Shown in pieces: positions 8,152 to 17,201 of a DNA stretch of 64,000 nt (positions are counted from its first letter, which is position 1; every line of letters begins with the position of its first letter). The stretch covers positions 80,272-144,271 of the forward strand of contig JANQFG010000277.1 in assembly GCA_028277985.1 (NCBI GenBank), in the 5' to 3' direction. Source of the DNA: a bacterium. GTDB taxonomy: Bacteria; Desulfobacterota; DSWW01. A program made the translations under genes and the position numbers. Below the pieces are notes generated by a model, which had not been told where the DNA came from, did not search any database, and saw only the letters and a program-made list of their open reading frames with translations.

Positions 8152-9504
8152 CTAAGAGCGATCCGACTGGGAGGACATGAGCACCCTGATCCTTTCCCGG
8201 GCGGTCGGGAATTCCGGGTCGATCTCCAGCGCGCTACGGTAGGCGTTGTAGGCGCTGCTGTTGTCGCCCTTCATCTCATAGATCCCCCCGAGTTCGCAGA
8301 AGGCGGCCCTCTGCTCTTCCCTGGGCAGCCTTTCAGACATATCGTCGAGAATCCAGCGATACAGGTCCTGGGCCATCGTATAGTCCTTGAGGGATGCGAA
8401 CGTCCTGCTCAGGGCCAGCAGGGCCTCGGCTTTCTCCTCTCCCCGGTCGGCCGCCGTCTCGAGTGAAGACAGGGCACGCCGAATCCTCCAGAAGGCGATC
8501 TGTCCCTTCGCGTCTTCTTTGAGGGAGGCGAAGGCCGTGTTCGCCTTGCCGTAGTCTTCTTCCCTTACGTATGCCTTCCCCAGTACGTACCGGGAGAGCG
8601 AAAAAGAAGGATCTTGCAGGCCCACATCCTCCAATATGCGGATGACCTTCTGATCGTCATAGTAGGCCTGTTCGAAGAAGACGGCCTCCACGAGCCTTAC
8701 CCAGGGATTTTCCGGGTCCTGACCGAGGGCCTGGTCGAGGAAGGACTGTGAGCGGTCCAGAAGGCCTTTCTTGAGATAGTATGCGCTCAGAAAGGCGAGC
8801 CCTGGGCCGCAGAGGCTCTCTTTCTGGAGCCCATCGGCGGCAAACTCGAAGGTAGGCTCCAGACCGCAGACAGGTGTCGGCGCCGTTTCGAGAATCAGGT
8901 ACGAGATCCAGGCGGGGTAGGTCTCGCAGGCATCCTGATCTCCTGTATCGCGGGGGTCGGTCGGGGGACGGGGAAGCAGACCACAAGCGGTCCTGACATC
9001 GGATTCGGGAGACCAGAAGGCTCGCACCAACAAGCTCTCGGCAGGCGGCTCGGGCGATACGGTCGGAGCGTTGGATTCTACGGGAGATGCCCCGGGCTTC
9101 CGGGGTGTTTCCGGCAGAGAAGAGACCGATGAGGAGAGGGATTGCCCGGGTTCCCCTCCGGATGGCAGGGAATGCAGAGCGGGCCCCTGTGCGGGCCCCC
9201 AGGGCCCGGACAAGAGGATGCCCGCAAGGGCCAACAGCAGACAGCAAGTCGGTACCAGAGTCCAGAAGAGAAGGAATCCGGGCCTGCTCACGTCGCGGCC
9301 GTACCGACGGGGTGAGTTCTCCATCCCAACCGACGGAGCGGAATCCTTCGGAGGCTGACCGCTCGAAGGCTGTTTCGATGGACCGGTCGGATCGAAGACA
9401 AACACACCCCCGCAGGCCGGGCACTCGAGCCTGGCCCTTGCAGGGGGGATTCTTTCTGCGTCGAGGTTGAATTGCCTTCTGCAGTGTGGGCAGGGAAGGA
9501 GCAT
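8152..9504 (-). CDS. Zinc-ribbon, single-TM, TPR-repeat protein
   Basis: The 450-residue protein begins with an MJ0042-type zinc ribbon (CPHCRRQF, then CPACGGVFVFD) such as is common at the N-terminus of delta-proteobacterial membrane proteins. A proline/serine-rich linker and one hydrophobic helix (about 90-115; FWTLVPTCCLLLALAGILL) follow. The C-terminal half contains about four TPR-like helical repeats, the last being AYNAYRSALEIDPEFPTA. The ATG lies 6 bases after the stop of the FHA gene, so the two are one operon. A TPR scaffold outside or beside the membrane is likely; partners are unknown. The neighbouring ExeA-like gene is convergent with an 11-bp gap. Confidence 0.75.
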   Translation of the reverse strand: MLLPCPHCRRQFNLDAERIPPARARLECPACGGVFVFDPTGPSKQPSSGQPPKDSAPSVGMENSPRRYGRDVSRPGFLLFWTLVPTCCLLLALAGILLSGPWGPAQGPALHSLPSGGEPGQSLSSSVSSLPETPRKPGASPVESNAPTVSPEPPAESLLVRAFWSPESDVRTACGLLPRPPTDPRDTGDQDACETYPAWISYLILETAPTPVCGLEPTFEFAADGLQKESLCGPGLAFLSAYYLKKGLLDRSQSFLDQALGQDPENPWVRLVEAVFFEQAYYDDQKVIRILEDVGLQDPSFSLSRYVLGKAYVREEDYGKANTAFASLKEDAKGQIAFWRIRRALSSLETAADRGEEKAEALLALSRTFASLKDYTMAQDLYRWILDDMSERLPREEQRAAFCELGGIYEMKGDNSSAYNAYRSALEIDPEFPTARERIRVLMSSQSDRS

Positions 9505-9510
9505 GTTTTC

Positions 9511-10437
9511 TCACGCTGTAGCTTCGCGGGCGTATTCCACCTGCATCTTGATCTTGCCGAGGCTGAGGACATCACCGTCCTTCAACTCCGCCTTGTCCTT
9601 CTTCACACCGTTTACACGGCAGCTTCCCTGTTTCTCGACGGTCTCGATGAAATGCTTCCCGTCCTTGTAGACGATTCTCGCGTGAAGCCTCGCGATTCCT
9701 GCATCTGCGAGTCGAATGTCTATGTCCGGCGAACTGCCGACGGTGACTTCCCTGCGGATCAGCGGGAATCGTTCTCCCCGGCGGCTTCCATCCAGAGCAA
9801 CCAGGTAGCCGAACACGTCGTCGCGCAAAGACAGAGAGCTGCTCACTACCGGGGAATCCTCGTCGGCAGAGGATTCATCCTCCTCCAGGACGAGGAAATC
9901 ATCCTGGTCCTGATCCGGTTCGTCCCCTGCTCCTTCGCCTTCCCCTTCCTCGGGCGGTGTTTCCTGTGCGAGCAGACCCACCTGCTCGAACCTGCGAACG
10001 AGCTCCTGCGTCTCGGCGAGCTCCCTGGTGATCTCGAGCAGCTCTTCCTTGAGCTCCGTCCTCGACTCCTGGACCTCTTCCTCCGGGAACTCGCCGACAC
10101 GGACCCGGAAATCGAGTTCCTCGAGCCGGTCCGACTCCTTCCGGCATCTTTCGTTCAGGGTTCTTCGTTTCTCAAGAATCGTATCGAGCTCGTTTCGTAG
10201 GAATTCCTTCTGCTCCTGCTGCTCCTGGTCGAGAGTCTCGCTTCTCTCTTCGTACTCCCCCTTCACCCTTGCATAGATATGGGGCCGTACGGTGTGGCGG
10301 TTTCGTTCCGCGTTTCTGGCCAGCAGGGCGTATCGGTTGCACTCGGAGACGAGCGCGCCGTAGGTCTCCAGGCGTCTCAAGATGTCCGACGTGTCCGCGT
10401 TCTCGTTCACCGGTCGATCCTGATTGGACGAGGGCAT
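9511..10437 (-). CDS. Coiled-coil protein with C-terminal FHA domain
   Basis: The 308-residue protein has a long charged, heptad-like region (about 60-170) consistent with a coiled coil, an acidic linker (about 175-215), and an FHA domain over the last 90 residues. FHA hallmarks are the TVGSSPD turn, IARLHARIVYKDG and the SCRVNG and LKDGDVLSLG segments. FHA domains bind phosphothreonine. Either GTG (10440) or ATG (10437) could start; AAGGGA upstream favours the ATG by spacing. It is the first gene of a two-gene operon with the zinc-ribbon/TPR gene. No kinase gene is adjacent, so the phosphorylated partner is unknown. Confidence 0.85.
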   Translation of the reverse strand: MPSSNQDRPVNENADTSDILRRLETYGALVSECNRYALLARNAERNRHTVRPHIYARVKGEYEERSETLDQEQQEQKEFLRNELDTILEKRRTLNERCRKESDRLEELDFRVRVGEFPEEEVQESRTELKEELLEITRELAETQELVRRFEQVGLLAQETPPEEGEGEGAGDEPDQDQDDFLVLEEDESSADEDSPVVSSSLSLRDDVFGYLVALDGSRRGERFPLIRREVTVGSSPDIDIRLADAGIARLHARIVYKDGKHFIETVEKQGSCRVNGVKKDKAELKDGDVLSLGKIKMQVEYAREATA

Positions 10438-10465
10438 CACCTTTTCCCTTCGAGAAGATGAGAGG

Positions 10466-10513
10466 TTTCACGCGAATACGTGAAAGTATAGAAACCCGGG
10501 CTATGGAGGTCAA
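10466..10513 (-). promoter_or_regulatory. Promoter with overlapping operator for the FHA/TPR operon
   Basis: On the minus strand: TTGACC (10508-10513), 17-base spacer, TATACT (10485-10490). Directly downstream, covering the predicted start point, is an inverted repeat TTTCACG-6-CGTGAAA (10466-10485), a typical place for a repressor. The cognate regulator is unidentified. Confidence 0.7.
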
Positions 10514-10589
10514 GAGAAAAGGGTTGGCTCTTTGTATGTGGAGTAGTCAGAAGTTATTTGAGCTGGAAACGATCCGGGGTGCTCGCCCT

Positions 10590-13148
10590 TCAGGTCAGAG
10601 GCTGTCCGTCCGCGTCTATGTCCCGGTCGACGGCACTGACCGATTTGTGAGTGACCCGGCCGCTTTCGACCCCGCGAACCAGACCGATGGAGCACCGCAG
10701 AAGCTCCGACAGGACGAGGCCCATGATCTCCCCCGGAACGCCGTAGTAGAGGAAGTTGATCGGCATGAGGTTGCCCAGGAAGCAGATCTCTTTCCGGTCC
10801 TCCTTTCCGGCCCCGGTCCGGTCGGTCGTAAAGGTGAATCGATAGGTCTGCCCGAGCAGCTTCCCGGTCTGCGGGTCGTTGAGCTCGTCGCCTTCGATCC
10901 TGCAGGGAACACCGCGAACCGTCGGATTCCGGACCTTGAGCAGTTCTTCCAGCCTTTCGGAGACGTTCTCGAACTCGATCGTTTTCGTGGATCCGCTGAC
11001 CAGATAGTAGGAGGACGCCCTTCCCTCGGTGAGGAGCATCTCCATGTCCTCCCAGAGGAAAGCAGGCTGACCCGTCACACCGATCACCAGGTCCGCGTCC
11101 AGCACCCTCTGTCTGGGCAGGTCCTGGAACCTGGACGCGAGGTTCCCTGTCCCGTGCCCTGACGGCGATCCATCGGTCCTGATATCCACTTCCAGGCAGG
11201 CGCGAGAGTCCTGCCCGCTGTGCCTTGATTCCAGCTGGGAGACGAGATGCCCTCCGATGGCCCCTCTTGCACCGATGACCACCGCCTTTCGCATGCTCAA
11301 TACCTTGCCCTGGGCGTGAAGGACCGATTCGATGGCCGAGAGGATCGAGGCTGCCACCTCACTCGCCTCTTCTGTAACTTTCAGGTTCGACACGGCGATG
11401 CTGAAGGTGGGTCGCGCGAGCCGCCCTGTTTTGCCGAGGACCTTCTCCAGTCTGTCGAGCCCGTTCTTGGTGTGCTCGACCGCACCCACGACCCACCTGT
11501 CGAGTGCTTCGGCCAGATCCTGTTCCACCAGGTCACCGGCGCGCTCGGGGCTGGGGACGTCGTTTTCCTCGAGCAGCGCCTTCAGGGTGCCTCCTTCCGA
11601 GACCTTCTCGCTGAGGGCCGGGGTCAGATATCCCCCGTCCTCGATGATGAGGCACCGGCTGTCCTCCTGTGCGGTCCTCAACAGCAATTCGAGAAACAGA
11701 CGGGTCGCGGTCTCGACCATGGCCTGCATATACCCCGGCCGATCCCGGTGAAATCTCTCGTCAAGATTCTGCAAACCGTCGATACCGGAGAACCTGGGAC
11801 TCAAGACAAAATAGCCTTCCACCGACAGGGGATCCTCGACATTGTTCAGGGAATGGCACCGGAAGTGGTCCTGGTCGAGATTGAGCAGGGCCTCGAGGAA
11901 GTCGGAAGGCACCGATTCACCGTAATGAACGAACAGGGTGAACACGTTCCGCGCGCCCAGCCGTCGAAGTGCCGCAATGAAGCCGAGAATCTCGGCGGTC
12001 ACATGATGGATCAGCAGGATGTTCAGCCCCTCGAGCGGTCGTTCGGTCTCCTTGCGTGCGACGATCTCCTCCAGGGGGGGCATGCGGCGGAGGTACTCAT
12101 CCAGGTCGAGGCTTCGTCTCCGATGCCCGAAGGTCACCCAGAAGGAGCGGCCCAGCTGAGACAGGTCGAGGTGACAGTGCGTATCGCCGAAGTCCACCCG
12201 AATCGTCTCTCCGTCCTCGAGGAGATTTCTCACCGTGTGGTCTTCCATGAGAAGGAGGATCTTCTTGAAGATCGCGCTCAACTGGTCCGGCTCCATGGCG
12301 CGAAAGATCTCGACGTAGTTCTCGGCCCAGGACAGCTGGATGGCATCCAGCCGGTCGAACCCGGCATCCGTAAGACGACCGAAAATGAAACTGTCGGTCC
12401 TCTTCACCTCCGAGTAGGTGCGTTTCCCGAGGCTGGCCTGCCAACGAACCTGCTCGCAGAGCATGCTCGAGATGCGGGTGGCGCCTGCGATGAAGGTTCT
12501 TCCTTCCGGGTTTTCCACGATCTCGTGCGGGAAAGTGGCGAGATCGAGACGCTTTCGGTCGAGCCCTTCGAAGATGGCGCGCAGGAAATACTTGTCCGGC
12601 TTCTTGGTTGATCGAAGCCGCTCGAGGATGACGCGATACGGATAATCTCCCTCCCCGCGCCTTCTCAGGTGCTGGAACACCAGGGCCCTTGACTCGGCCT
12701 GCGGGTCCTCCGGGTAGATGTGCTTCCGCCAGCGTCTCATCTGGAGGGAGCCGAAAACGGTCGTGACGTCTTCGATGAAGGCATCCCTTTCCGGGATGAT
12801 ATGCTCGAAGACCTCGTAGTCTCCGGAGATCTTGATGTACTCGACCTGCAGGGCGGCCAGTTCCGGGGCCTCGGTTCGCTTGACCCGTTTTTCCACCTCG
12901 ATGTCGATCCGGTCCAGGTGGTATCGATTGATGATCTTCTCGGCGATGTCCCTGGAGAGAATGGAAAGCCCGAAAAAGATCGGCAGGTCCGCGAGGTCGA
13001 TCCGGAGGGTGTCTCCCTCCCTAACGAGGGGCAACTCGAGAGAGGTTGGGATCAACAGACGCGAGCCCTCTGCCTTTTCCGCTGTTTCCTGTTCGTCCAT
13101 GTTCATGAAGTCCTGTCCCGCCGGGGGTAGGCCCTTTGTTCCGTTCAT
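10590..13148 (-). CDS. Large adenosylhomocysteinase-like NAD-binding protein of unknown function
   Basis: About 852 residues. The N-terminal 350 residues are not recognised. The rest resembles S-adenosylhomocysteine hydrolase: LNILLIHHVTAEILGFIAAL (about 373) recalls the HMTAETAVLIETL segment, CLIIEDGGYL the variable substrate-loop region, and KAVVIGARGAIGGHLVSQLE (about 620) a Rossmann nucleotide-binding turn followed by an acidic strand end. ADLVIGVTGQP recalls the GNxxVI region. The start is set at the ATG at 13148, with AGGA five bases upstream and 7 bases after the UDP-glucose dehydrogenase stop. An ATG at 13106 is the alternative. Position suggests co-transcription with the sugar-nucleotide genes. 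The chemistry it performs is unknown. Confidence 0.7.
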   Translation of the reverse strand: MNGTKGLPPAGQDFMNMDEQETAEKAEGSRLLIPTSLELPLVREGDTLRIDLADLPIFFGLSILSRDIAEKIINRYHLDRIDIEVEKRVKRTEAPELAALQVEYIKISGDYEVFEHIIPERDAFIEDVTTVFGSLQMRRWRKHIYPEDPQAESRALVFQHLRRRGEGDYPYRVILERLRSTKKPDKYFLRAIFEGLDRKRLDLATFPHEIVENPEGRTFIAGATRISSMLCEQVRWQASLGKRTYSEVKRTDSFIFGRLTDAGFDRLDAIQLSWAENYVEIFRAMEPDQLSAIFKKILLLMEDHTVRNLLEDGETIRVDFGDTHCHLDLSQLGRSFWVTFGHRRRSLDLDEYLRRMPPLEEIVARKETERPLEGLNILLIHHVTAEILGFIAALRRLGARNVFTLFVHYGESVPSDFLEALLNLDQDHFRCHSLNNVEDPLSVEGYFVLSPRFSGIDGLQNLDERFHRDRPGYMQAMVETATRLFLELLLRTAQEDSRCLIIEDGGYLTPALSEKVSEGGTLKALLEENDVPSPERAGDLVEQDLAEALDRWVVGAVEHTKNGLDRLEKVLGKTGRLARPTFSIAVSNLKVTEEASEVAASILSAIESVLHAQGKVLSMRKAVVIGARGAIGGHLVSQLESRHSGQDSRACLEVDIRTDGSPSGHGTGNLASRFQDLPRQRVLDADLVIGVTGQPAFLWEDMEMLLTEGRASSYYLVSGSTKTIEFENVSERLEELLKVRNPTVRGVPCRIEGDELNDPQTGKLLGQTYRFTFTTDRTGAGKEDRKEICFLGNLMPINFLYYGVPGEIMGLVLSELLRCSIGLVRGVESGRVTHKSVSAVDRDIDADGQPLT

Positions 13149-13155
13149 GCCCTTC

Positions 13156-14529
13156 CTAGTGTTTGAGAAAAGGCTTCCCAATTCCGAAGACGTTGTAGCC
13201 CAAGCTGAACAGCTTCCTGTGATCCAGGATGTTCCTTCCGTCAAAGATGAAAGCCGGGTGCACCATGGTCTGAAAGATCTTCTCGTAGTCCAGATCCTTG
13301 TAGAGATCCCACTCGGTCAGGATCGCGATCGCATGGGCTCCCTCGGCCGCCTTGTAGGGGTCGGTCTCGAAGGTCACGTTCTCCGATTCGTCTTCCAGAT
13401 CTTTCCTGGCGTTTTCGAGAGCCTTCGGGTCGGAGATGACCACATGGGCCCTTTCTTCGAGCAGTCCCCTTGCAACATAGATCGCGGGCGATTCCCGCGT
13501 GTCGCCCGTGTTCGCCTTGAAAGCGAAACCGAAGAGCGCGATACGCTTGCCCGCCACCGTGTTGAAGAGGCTTGAGAGCATGTTCCGAACGAATCGTTGC
13601 TCCTGCCACTCGTTCATCTCGACGACCGATCTCCAGTAATCCGCAACCGCATCGAGCCCGTAGCCCTGGCATATGTAGACGAGATTCAGGATGTCCTTGC
13701 GAAAACAGGATCCGCCGAATCCGACACTCGCCTTCAGGAAGTCGGGGCCGATCCTGGAATCCGTTCCGATCGCATAGGCCACCTGATCGATGTCCGCCTC
13801 GGTTGCTTCACAAAGTGCAGAGAAGGAGTTGATGGAGGATATCCGCTGGGCCAGGAACGCGTTGGAAGCGAGTTTCGAGAGCTCGGAGCTCCAGACATTC
13901 GATTCGATGATCTTCTCTCGCGGGACCCAATGAGCGTAGATCGCCACGATCTCCTCCCGGGCACGGATGCCTTCCGCCGTTTCCCTGGAGCCGATGAGCA
14001 CTCGATCCGGCTTTTCCAGGTCACGGATCGCGGTGCCTTCCGCGAGGAACTCGGGATTGGAGACGACCTCGAGGCTGGCGTCGTGGGTCTTGCCGTTGAA
14101 GATCCGCTTCATGGCCGCGGCCGTGCGGACGGGCAGGGTGGATTTCTCGACGATGACCTTTCTGCCTTCTGCATTGGCGAGGATCTGCCGGGCCGTCTTC
14201 TCCCAGTACTGGAGATCTGCGGCCATCCCCGCGCCCTGGCCGAAAGTCTTCGTGGGGGTATTCACCGACACGAAGATGATATCCGCTTCCCGGATGCCTT
14301 TCTCTATGTCCGAGGAGAAGTACAGGTTCTTGTTGCGCGTCCTATGCACCAGTTCGTCCAGGCCGGGTTCGTATATGGGCAGACGGTCGCTGTTCCAGGC
14401 CTCTATCTTGTTCTTGTCTATGTCGACGACCGTTACCCTGTACTCAGGGCACTTGGCCGCGATTACGGTCATGGTGGGGCCACCTACGTAGCCTGCGCCG
14501 ATGCACAGTATGTTCTTGCCGGCACTCAT
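13156..14529 (-). CDS. ugd: UDP-glucose 6-dehydrogenase, long (eukaryote-like) type
   Basis: 457 residues. Oxidises UDP-glucose to UDP-glucuronate with two NAD+. It shows the Rossmann motif CIGAGYVGGPTM at the N-terminus, the STLPVRTA and NPEFLAEGTAI segments, and the catalytic cysteine C275 within GFGGSCFRKD. The sequence spacing and GFGGSCFRKD are like animal and plant UGDH rather than the shorter Ugd. The ATG at 14529 overlaps the stop of the upstream epimerase gene as ATGA, implying translational coupling. GGGGGGG lies upstream. It supplies the substrate of the adjacent epimerase, so the pair makes uronic acids for a surface polysaccharide; that last step is inference. Confidence 0.93.
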   Translation of the reverse strand: MSAGKNILCIGAGYVGGPTMTVIAAKCPEYRVTVVDIDKNKIEAWNSDRLPIYEPGLDELVHRTRNKNLYFSSDIEKGIREADIIFVSVNTPTKTFGQGAGMAADLQYWEKTARQILANAEGRKVIVEKSTLPVRTAAAMKRIFNGKTHDASLEVVSNPEFLAEGTAIRDLEKPDRVLIGSRETAEGIRAREEIVAIYAHWVPREKIIESNVWSSELSKLASNAFLAQRISSINSFSALCEATEADIDQVAYAIGTDSRIGPDFLKASVGFGGSCFRKDILNLVYICQGYGLDAVADYWRSVVEMNEWQEQRFVRNMLSSLFNTVAGKRIALFGFAFKANTGDTRESPAIYVARGLLEERAHVVISDPKALENARKDLEDESENVTFETDPYKAAEGAHAIAILTEWDLYKDLDYEKIFQTMVHPAFIFDGRNILDHRKLFSLGYNVFGIGKPFLKH

Positions 14530-15584
14530 GGTGCCCCCCCGTAGAACGAAAGGTACCACTCCACGAATCGCTTAACGCCTTGCTCGATGGGAACGCTCGG
14601 GGAATAGCCGAAATCCCTTGCCAGATCATCCACGTCCGCCCAGGTGGCCGGGACATCCCCGGGTTGCAGGGGCAGGAAGTTCTTCTTCGCCTCCCGGTCG
14701 AGGCACGCTTCGATGCAGCCTATGAAATCCAGCAGCGCGACTGGAGAGTTGTTGCCGATGTTGTACACCTTGTAGGGAGCCGGCGAGCTGGTCGGATCCG
14801 GGTCCCTGCCGCTCCAGGCTTCGTTGCCTCCGGGCGGCCGGTCGAGCACCTTGATCGTGCCGGTCACGATGTCGTCGACATAGGTGAAATCCCTTTTCAT
14901 CTCCCCCTGGTTGAAGACGTCGATCGGCCTGTCCTCGAGGATCGCCTTGGTGAACAGAAACAGGGCCATGTCCGGCCTTCCCCACGGCCCGTACACGGTG
15001 AAGTACCTGAGTCCGGTGGTAGGAATGCCGTAGAGATGGCTGTAGGTGTGGGCCATGAGCTCGTTCGACTTCTTCGTGGCGGCGTACAGGGACACGGGAT
15101 GGTCGACATTGTGTCTCGTGGAAAAGGGGTAAGTTTCGTTGAGGCCGTACACCGAGCTGGAAGATGCATACACGAGGTGCTTGATCCCGTGGTGCCGGCA
15201 GGATTCCAGGATGTTCTGGAATCCGATGATGTTCGACCGGATATACGCATCCGGATTGACGAGCGAATACCGGACGCCCGCCTGCGCCGCCAGATGGCAG
15301 ACCGCTTCGAAGCGCTCTTGCCGAAAGAGGGCTTCGAGCGAGTCCTTGTCTTCGAGATGTGCTCGAATGAACCGGTATCCCGGGTATCGCCGGCTCTGGG
15401 CGAGTCTGTCGGTGTCTGCGGCGGACCGTTCGATGCCGTCCTTTTCGAGACGTCCCAGCTTCAGGTTGACGTCGTAGTAGTCATTGATATTGTCCAGACC
15501 GACGACATCGTCACCCCTTGCAGCGAGACTTGCAGCCGCAAAGGATCCGATGAATCCGGCTGCGCCTGTTACGAGGATTTTCAT
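14526..15584 (-). CDS. NAD-dependent epimerase, UDP-glucuronate 4-epimerase type
   Basis: 352-residue extended SDR. GAAGFIG near the N-terminus binds NAD, and LDNINDYYDVNLK is the signature of the UDP-glucuronate 4-epimerase (CapI/LspL) group. The catalytic pair is in SLYAATKKS (Y about 165, Lys four residues on), with SSSVYG before it. It would convert UDP-glucuronate to UDP-galacturonate, matching the next gene, UDP-glucose dehydrogenase, with which it overlaps by four bases. Related activities such as UDP-glucose 4-epimerase cannot be ruled out by sequence alone. Confidence 0.9.
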   Translation of the reverse strand: MKILVTGAAGFIGSFAAASLAARGDDVVGLDNINDYYDVNLKLGRLEKDGIERSAADTDRLAQSRRYPGYRFIRAHLEDKDSLEALFRQERFEAVCHLAAQAGVRYSLVNPDAYIRSNIIGFQNILESCRHHGIKHLVYASSSSVYGLNETYPFSTRHNVDHPVSLYAATKKSNELMAHTYSHLYGIPTTGLRYFTVYGPWGRPDMALFLFTKAILEDRPIDVFNQGEMKRDFTYVDDIVTGTIKVLDRPPGGNEAWSGRDPDPTSSPAPYKVYNIGNNSPVALLDFIGCIEACLDREAKKNFLPLQPGDVPATWADVDDLARDFGYSPSVPIEQGVKRFVEWYLSFYGGAP

Positions 15585-15703
15585 GGTCTCAAGCCTCTTG
15601 AGAGAGCTGCGGTCGGGGTCCTGGCCCGAGACTTCCTGTCGGCCCGGACGGATACACCCATAAAGGATCGGCCGGTTCCAAGTTTTTTATTAATTCTAAA
15701 GGG

Positions 15704-16690
15704 TTATATTTCTTGAGCCGAGCGCTGAAGCAGGAGGGCCGCTGCCCCGTAGATGCCGACGTCCTGGTCCAGCTCGGCCCTCACGACGCCCGTCTCAGAA
15801 GCGAAAGGATTGATGGTCCGTCGCGGAAGCTCCCTTCGGATCGGCTCGAACAGGGTTTCGCCGACGCGCGCTACGCCTCCCCCGATCACGATGATGTCGG
15901 GATCGAGCATGCTGACAACACTGCCCAGCCAGACGCCCAGGCGAGTCCCCGCGTCTTCGATGACCCCGAGGGAGAAGGCGTCTCCTCTCTCAGCCGCCTT
16001 CGCCAGGTGTTTCATCGTCAGGCTGTTCCAGGCGCCGCCCGTCTCCTGCTCCAGCAGGGGAGGCTTCTCATCGAGCGTAGCCAGAGCCTTCCTTGCCCGC
16101 CTTGCCACCGAGGTTCCCGAGGCATAGGACTCTATGCAGCCTGTGTTTCCGCACTTGCACACGGCGTCCGCATCCTCGAACTGGATCGTCATGTGACCTC
16201 CCTCTCCGGCCATCCCGTTCTTGCCGTGAAGAATTCGACGATTCCAAATGATGCCCGTCCCGATCCCCGTGCTGACCGTGGCATAGAAGACCCGCTCGAA
16301 TCCTTTTCCAGCGCCCCACAGGGCCTCCGCGAGGCCGGCGGCATTCGCGTCGTTGTCCATCCAGACCCGAATGCCGAAGCGCTCCTCGAGCAGGTCCCGG
16401 AGCGCCAGGTTCTCCCACCCCTCCAGGTTCGGAGGGTTGAAGAGGATGCCCGCTTCGATGTCCATCGGACCGGGGGCGCAGACCCCGATGCCGGAAATCT
16501 CGGCATCCTTCTCTTTTGCGCGTTGCAGGAGTGCCTCGATCACGCGGATCATCTGTCCGCTCGAATGATCAAAACCGCGCGACTGTTCTGTGGGGCGTTC
16601 TTCTCGTGCCACCAGGTCTCCGGCCCGGGTGAGAAGGCCGCCTGCGATCTTCGTGCCTCCGATATCCAGGCCCAGAATCAGCGGTTCCAT
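15704..16690 (-). CDS. ROK family sugar kinase (glucokinase-like)
   Basis: 328 residues. ATP-binding LGLDIGGTK at the N-terminus, catalytic-Asp region WMDNDANAAGLAE, STGIGTGII, and the ROK zinc cluster EGGHMTI followed by CKCGNTGCIESYASG. The last motifs and length match glucokinases (GlcK) of the ROK family, which phosphorylate glucose to glucose-6-phosphate. Sugar specificity is not proven by sequence; N-acetyl sugars are alternatives. It lies upstream of the epimerase gene on the same strand with a 119-bp gap and may be in the same transcript. Confidence 0.9.
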   Translation of the reverse strand: MEPLILGLDIGGTKIAGGLLTRAGDLVAREERPTEQSRGFDHSSGQMIRVIEALLQRAKEKDAEISGIGVCAPGPMDIEAGILFNPPNLEGWENLALRDLLEERFGIRVWMDNDANAAGLAEALWGAGKGFERVFYATVSTGIGTGIIWNRRILHGKNGMAGEGGHMTIQFEDADAVCKCGNTGCIESYASGTSVARRARKALATLDEKPPLLEQETGGAWNSLTMKHLAKAAERGDAFSLGVIEDAGTRLGVWLGSVVSMLDPDIIVIGGGVARVGETLFEPIRRELPRRTINPFASETGVVRAELDQDVGIYGAAALLLQRSAQEI

Positions 16691-17201
16691 GGGTTTCGTC
16701 CCTCAAGCCGATGACGCCTCGGAATTGCCGCCTATTGTATTCATTTTTGCGGTACGAGGAAAACCCCTTTTCTGCAAAGGGAATTTTCTACCGGAAAGCG
16801 ACAATATCAAATTTCGTTGTATTTATTCGATTGTTCCGGCCTCGGTTGCCCGTTTGAGCCACCCGGCGGCCCGGGAGCCTCCGCCCGAGGGGATTCGTGT
16901 GGATATCGAACCGGAATCCCGCCGGATGTGAAAGCAGGAAGTGGATGCCAAGCGGCTGTCCTGAATCGGAAAACTACTCTAAATTAGCCACTTAGAAGGA
17001 TTGTATAGGACGAGACCGGGAGCGCGGGGATCGGCGGATCAGGGGCTTCAGACCCTCTTTTTCCCGTGTTCGGCGGGTGGTGAAGTTTTTTCTTGACACA
17101 AAGAAGGGGCTTTTGTACTGTTTACCCTGATCGGGTGCCACCTTCTTACGAGCCCCGCTCGGGCGCATTCAGGAATCATCCAGAAATGGAAGGTAGGGAA
17201 G
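16691..17201. other. Divergent intergenic region, 511 bp
   Basis: The region separates the ROK kinase gene from the MerR gene. The left part is AT-rich (about 16735-16840). A small hairpin, AGGG-8-CCCT with a following T-run, lies near 17041-17065. The right end carries the plus-strand promoter at 17093-17121. No gene is evident. Confidence 0.45.
17093..17121 (+). promoter_or_regulatory. Sigma-70-like promoter of the merR-parA set
   Basis: TTGACA (17093-17098), 17-base spacer, TACTGT (17116-17121). It lies 80 bases before the MerR gene. The spacer is the standard length, not the 19 bases typical of MerR-activated promoters. Confidence 0.65.
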
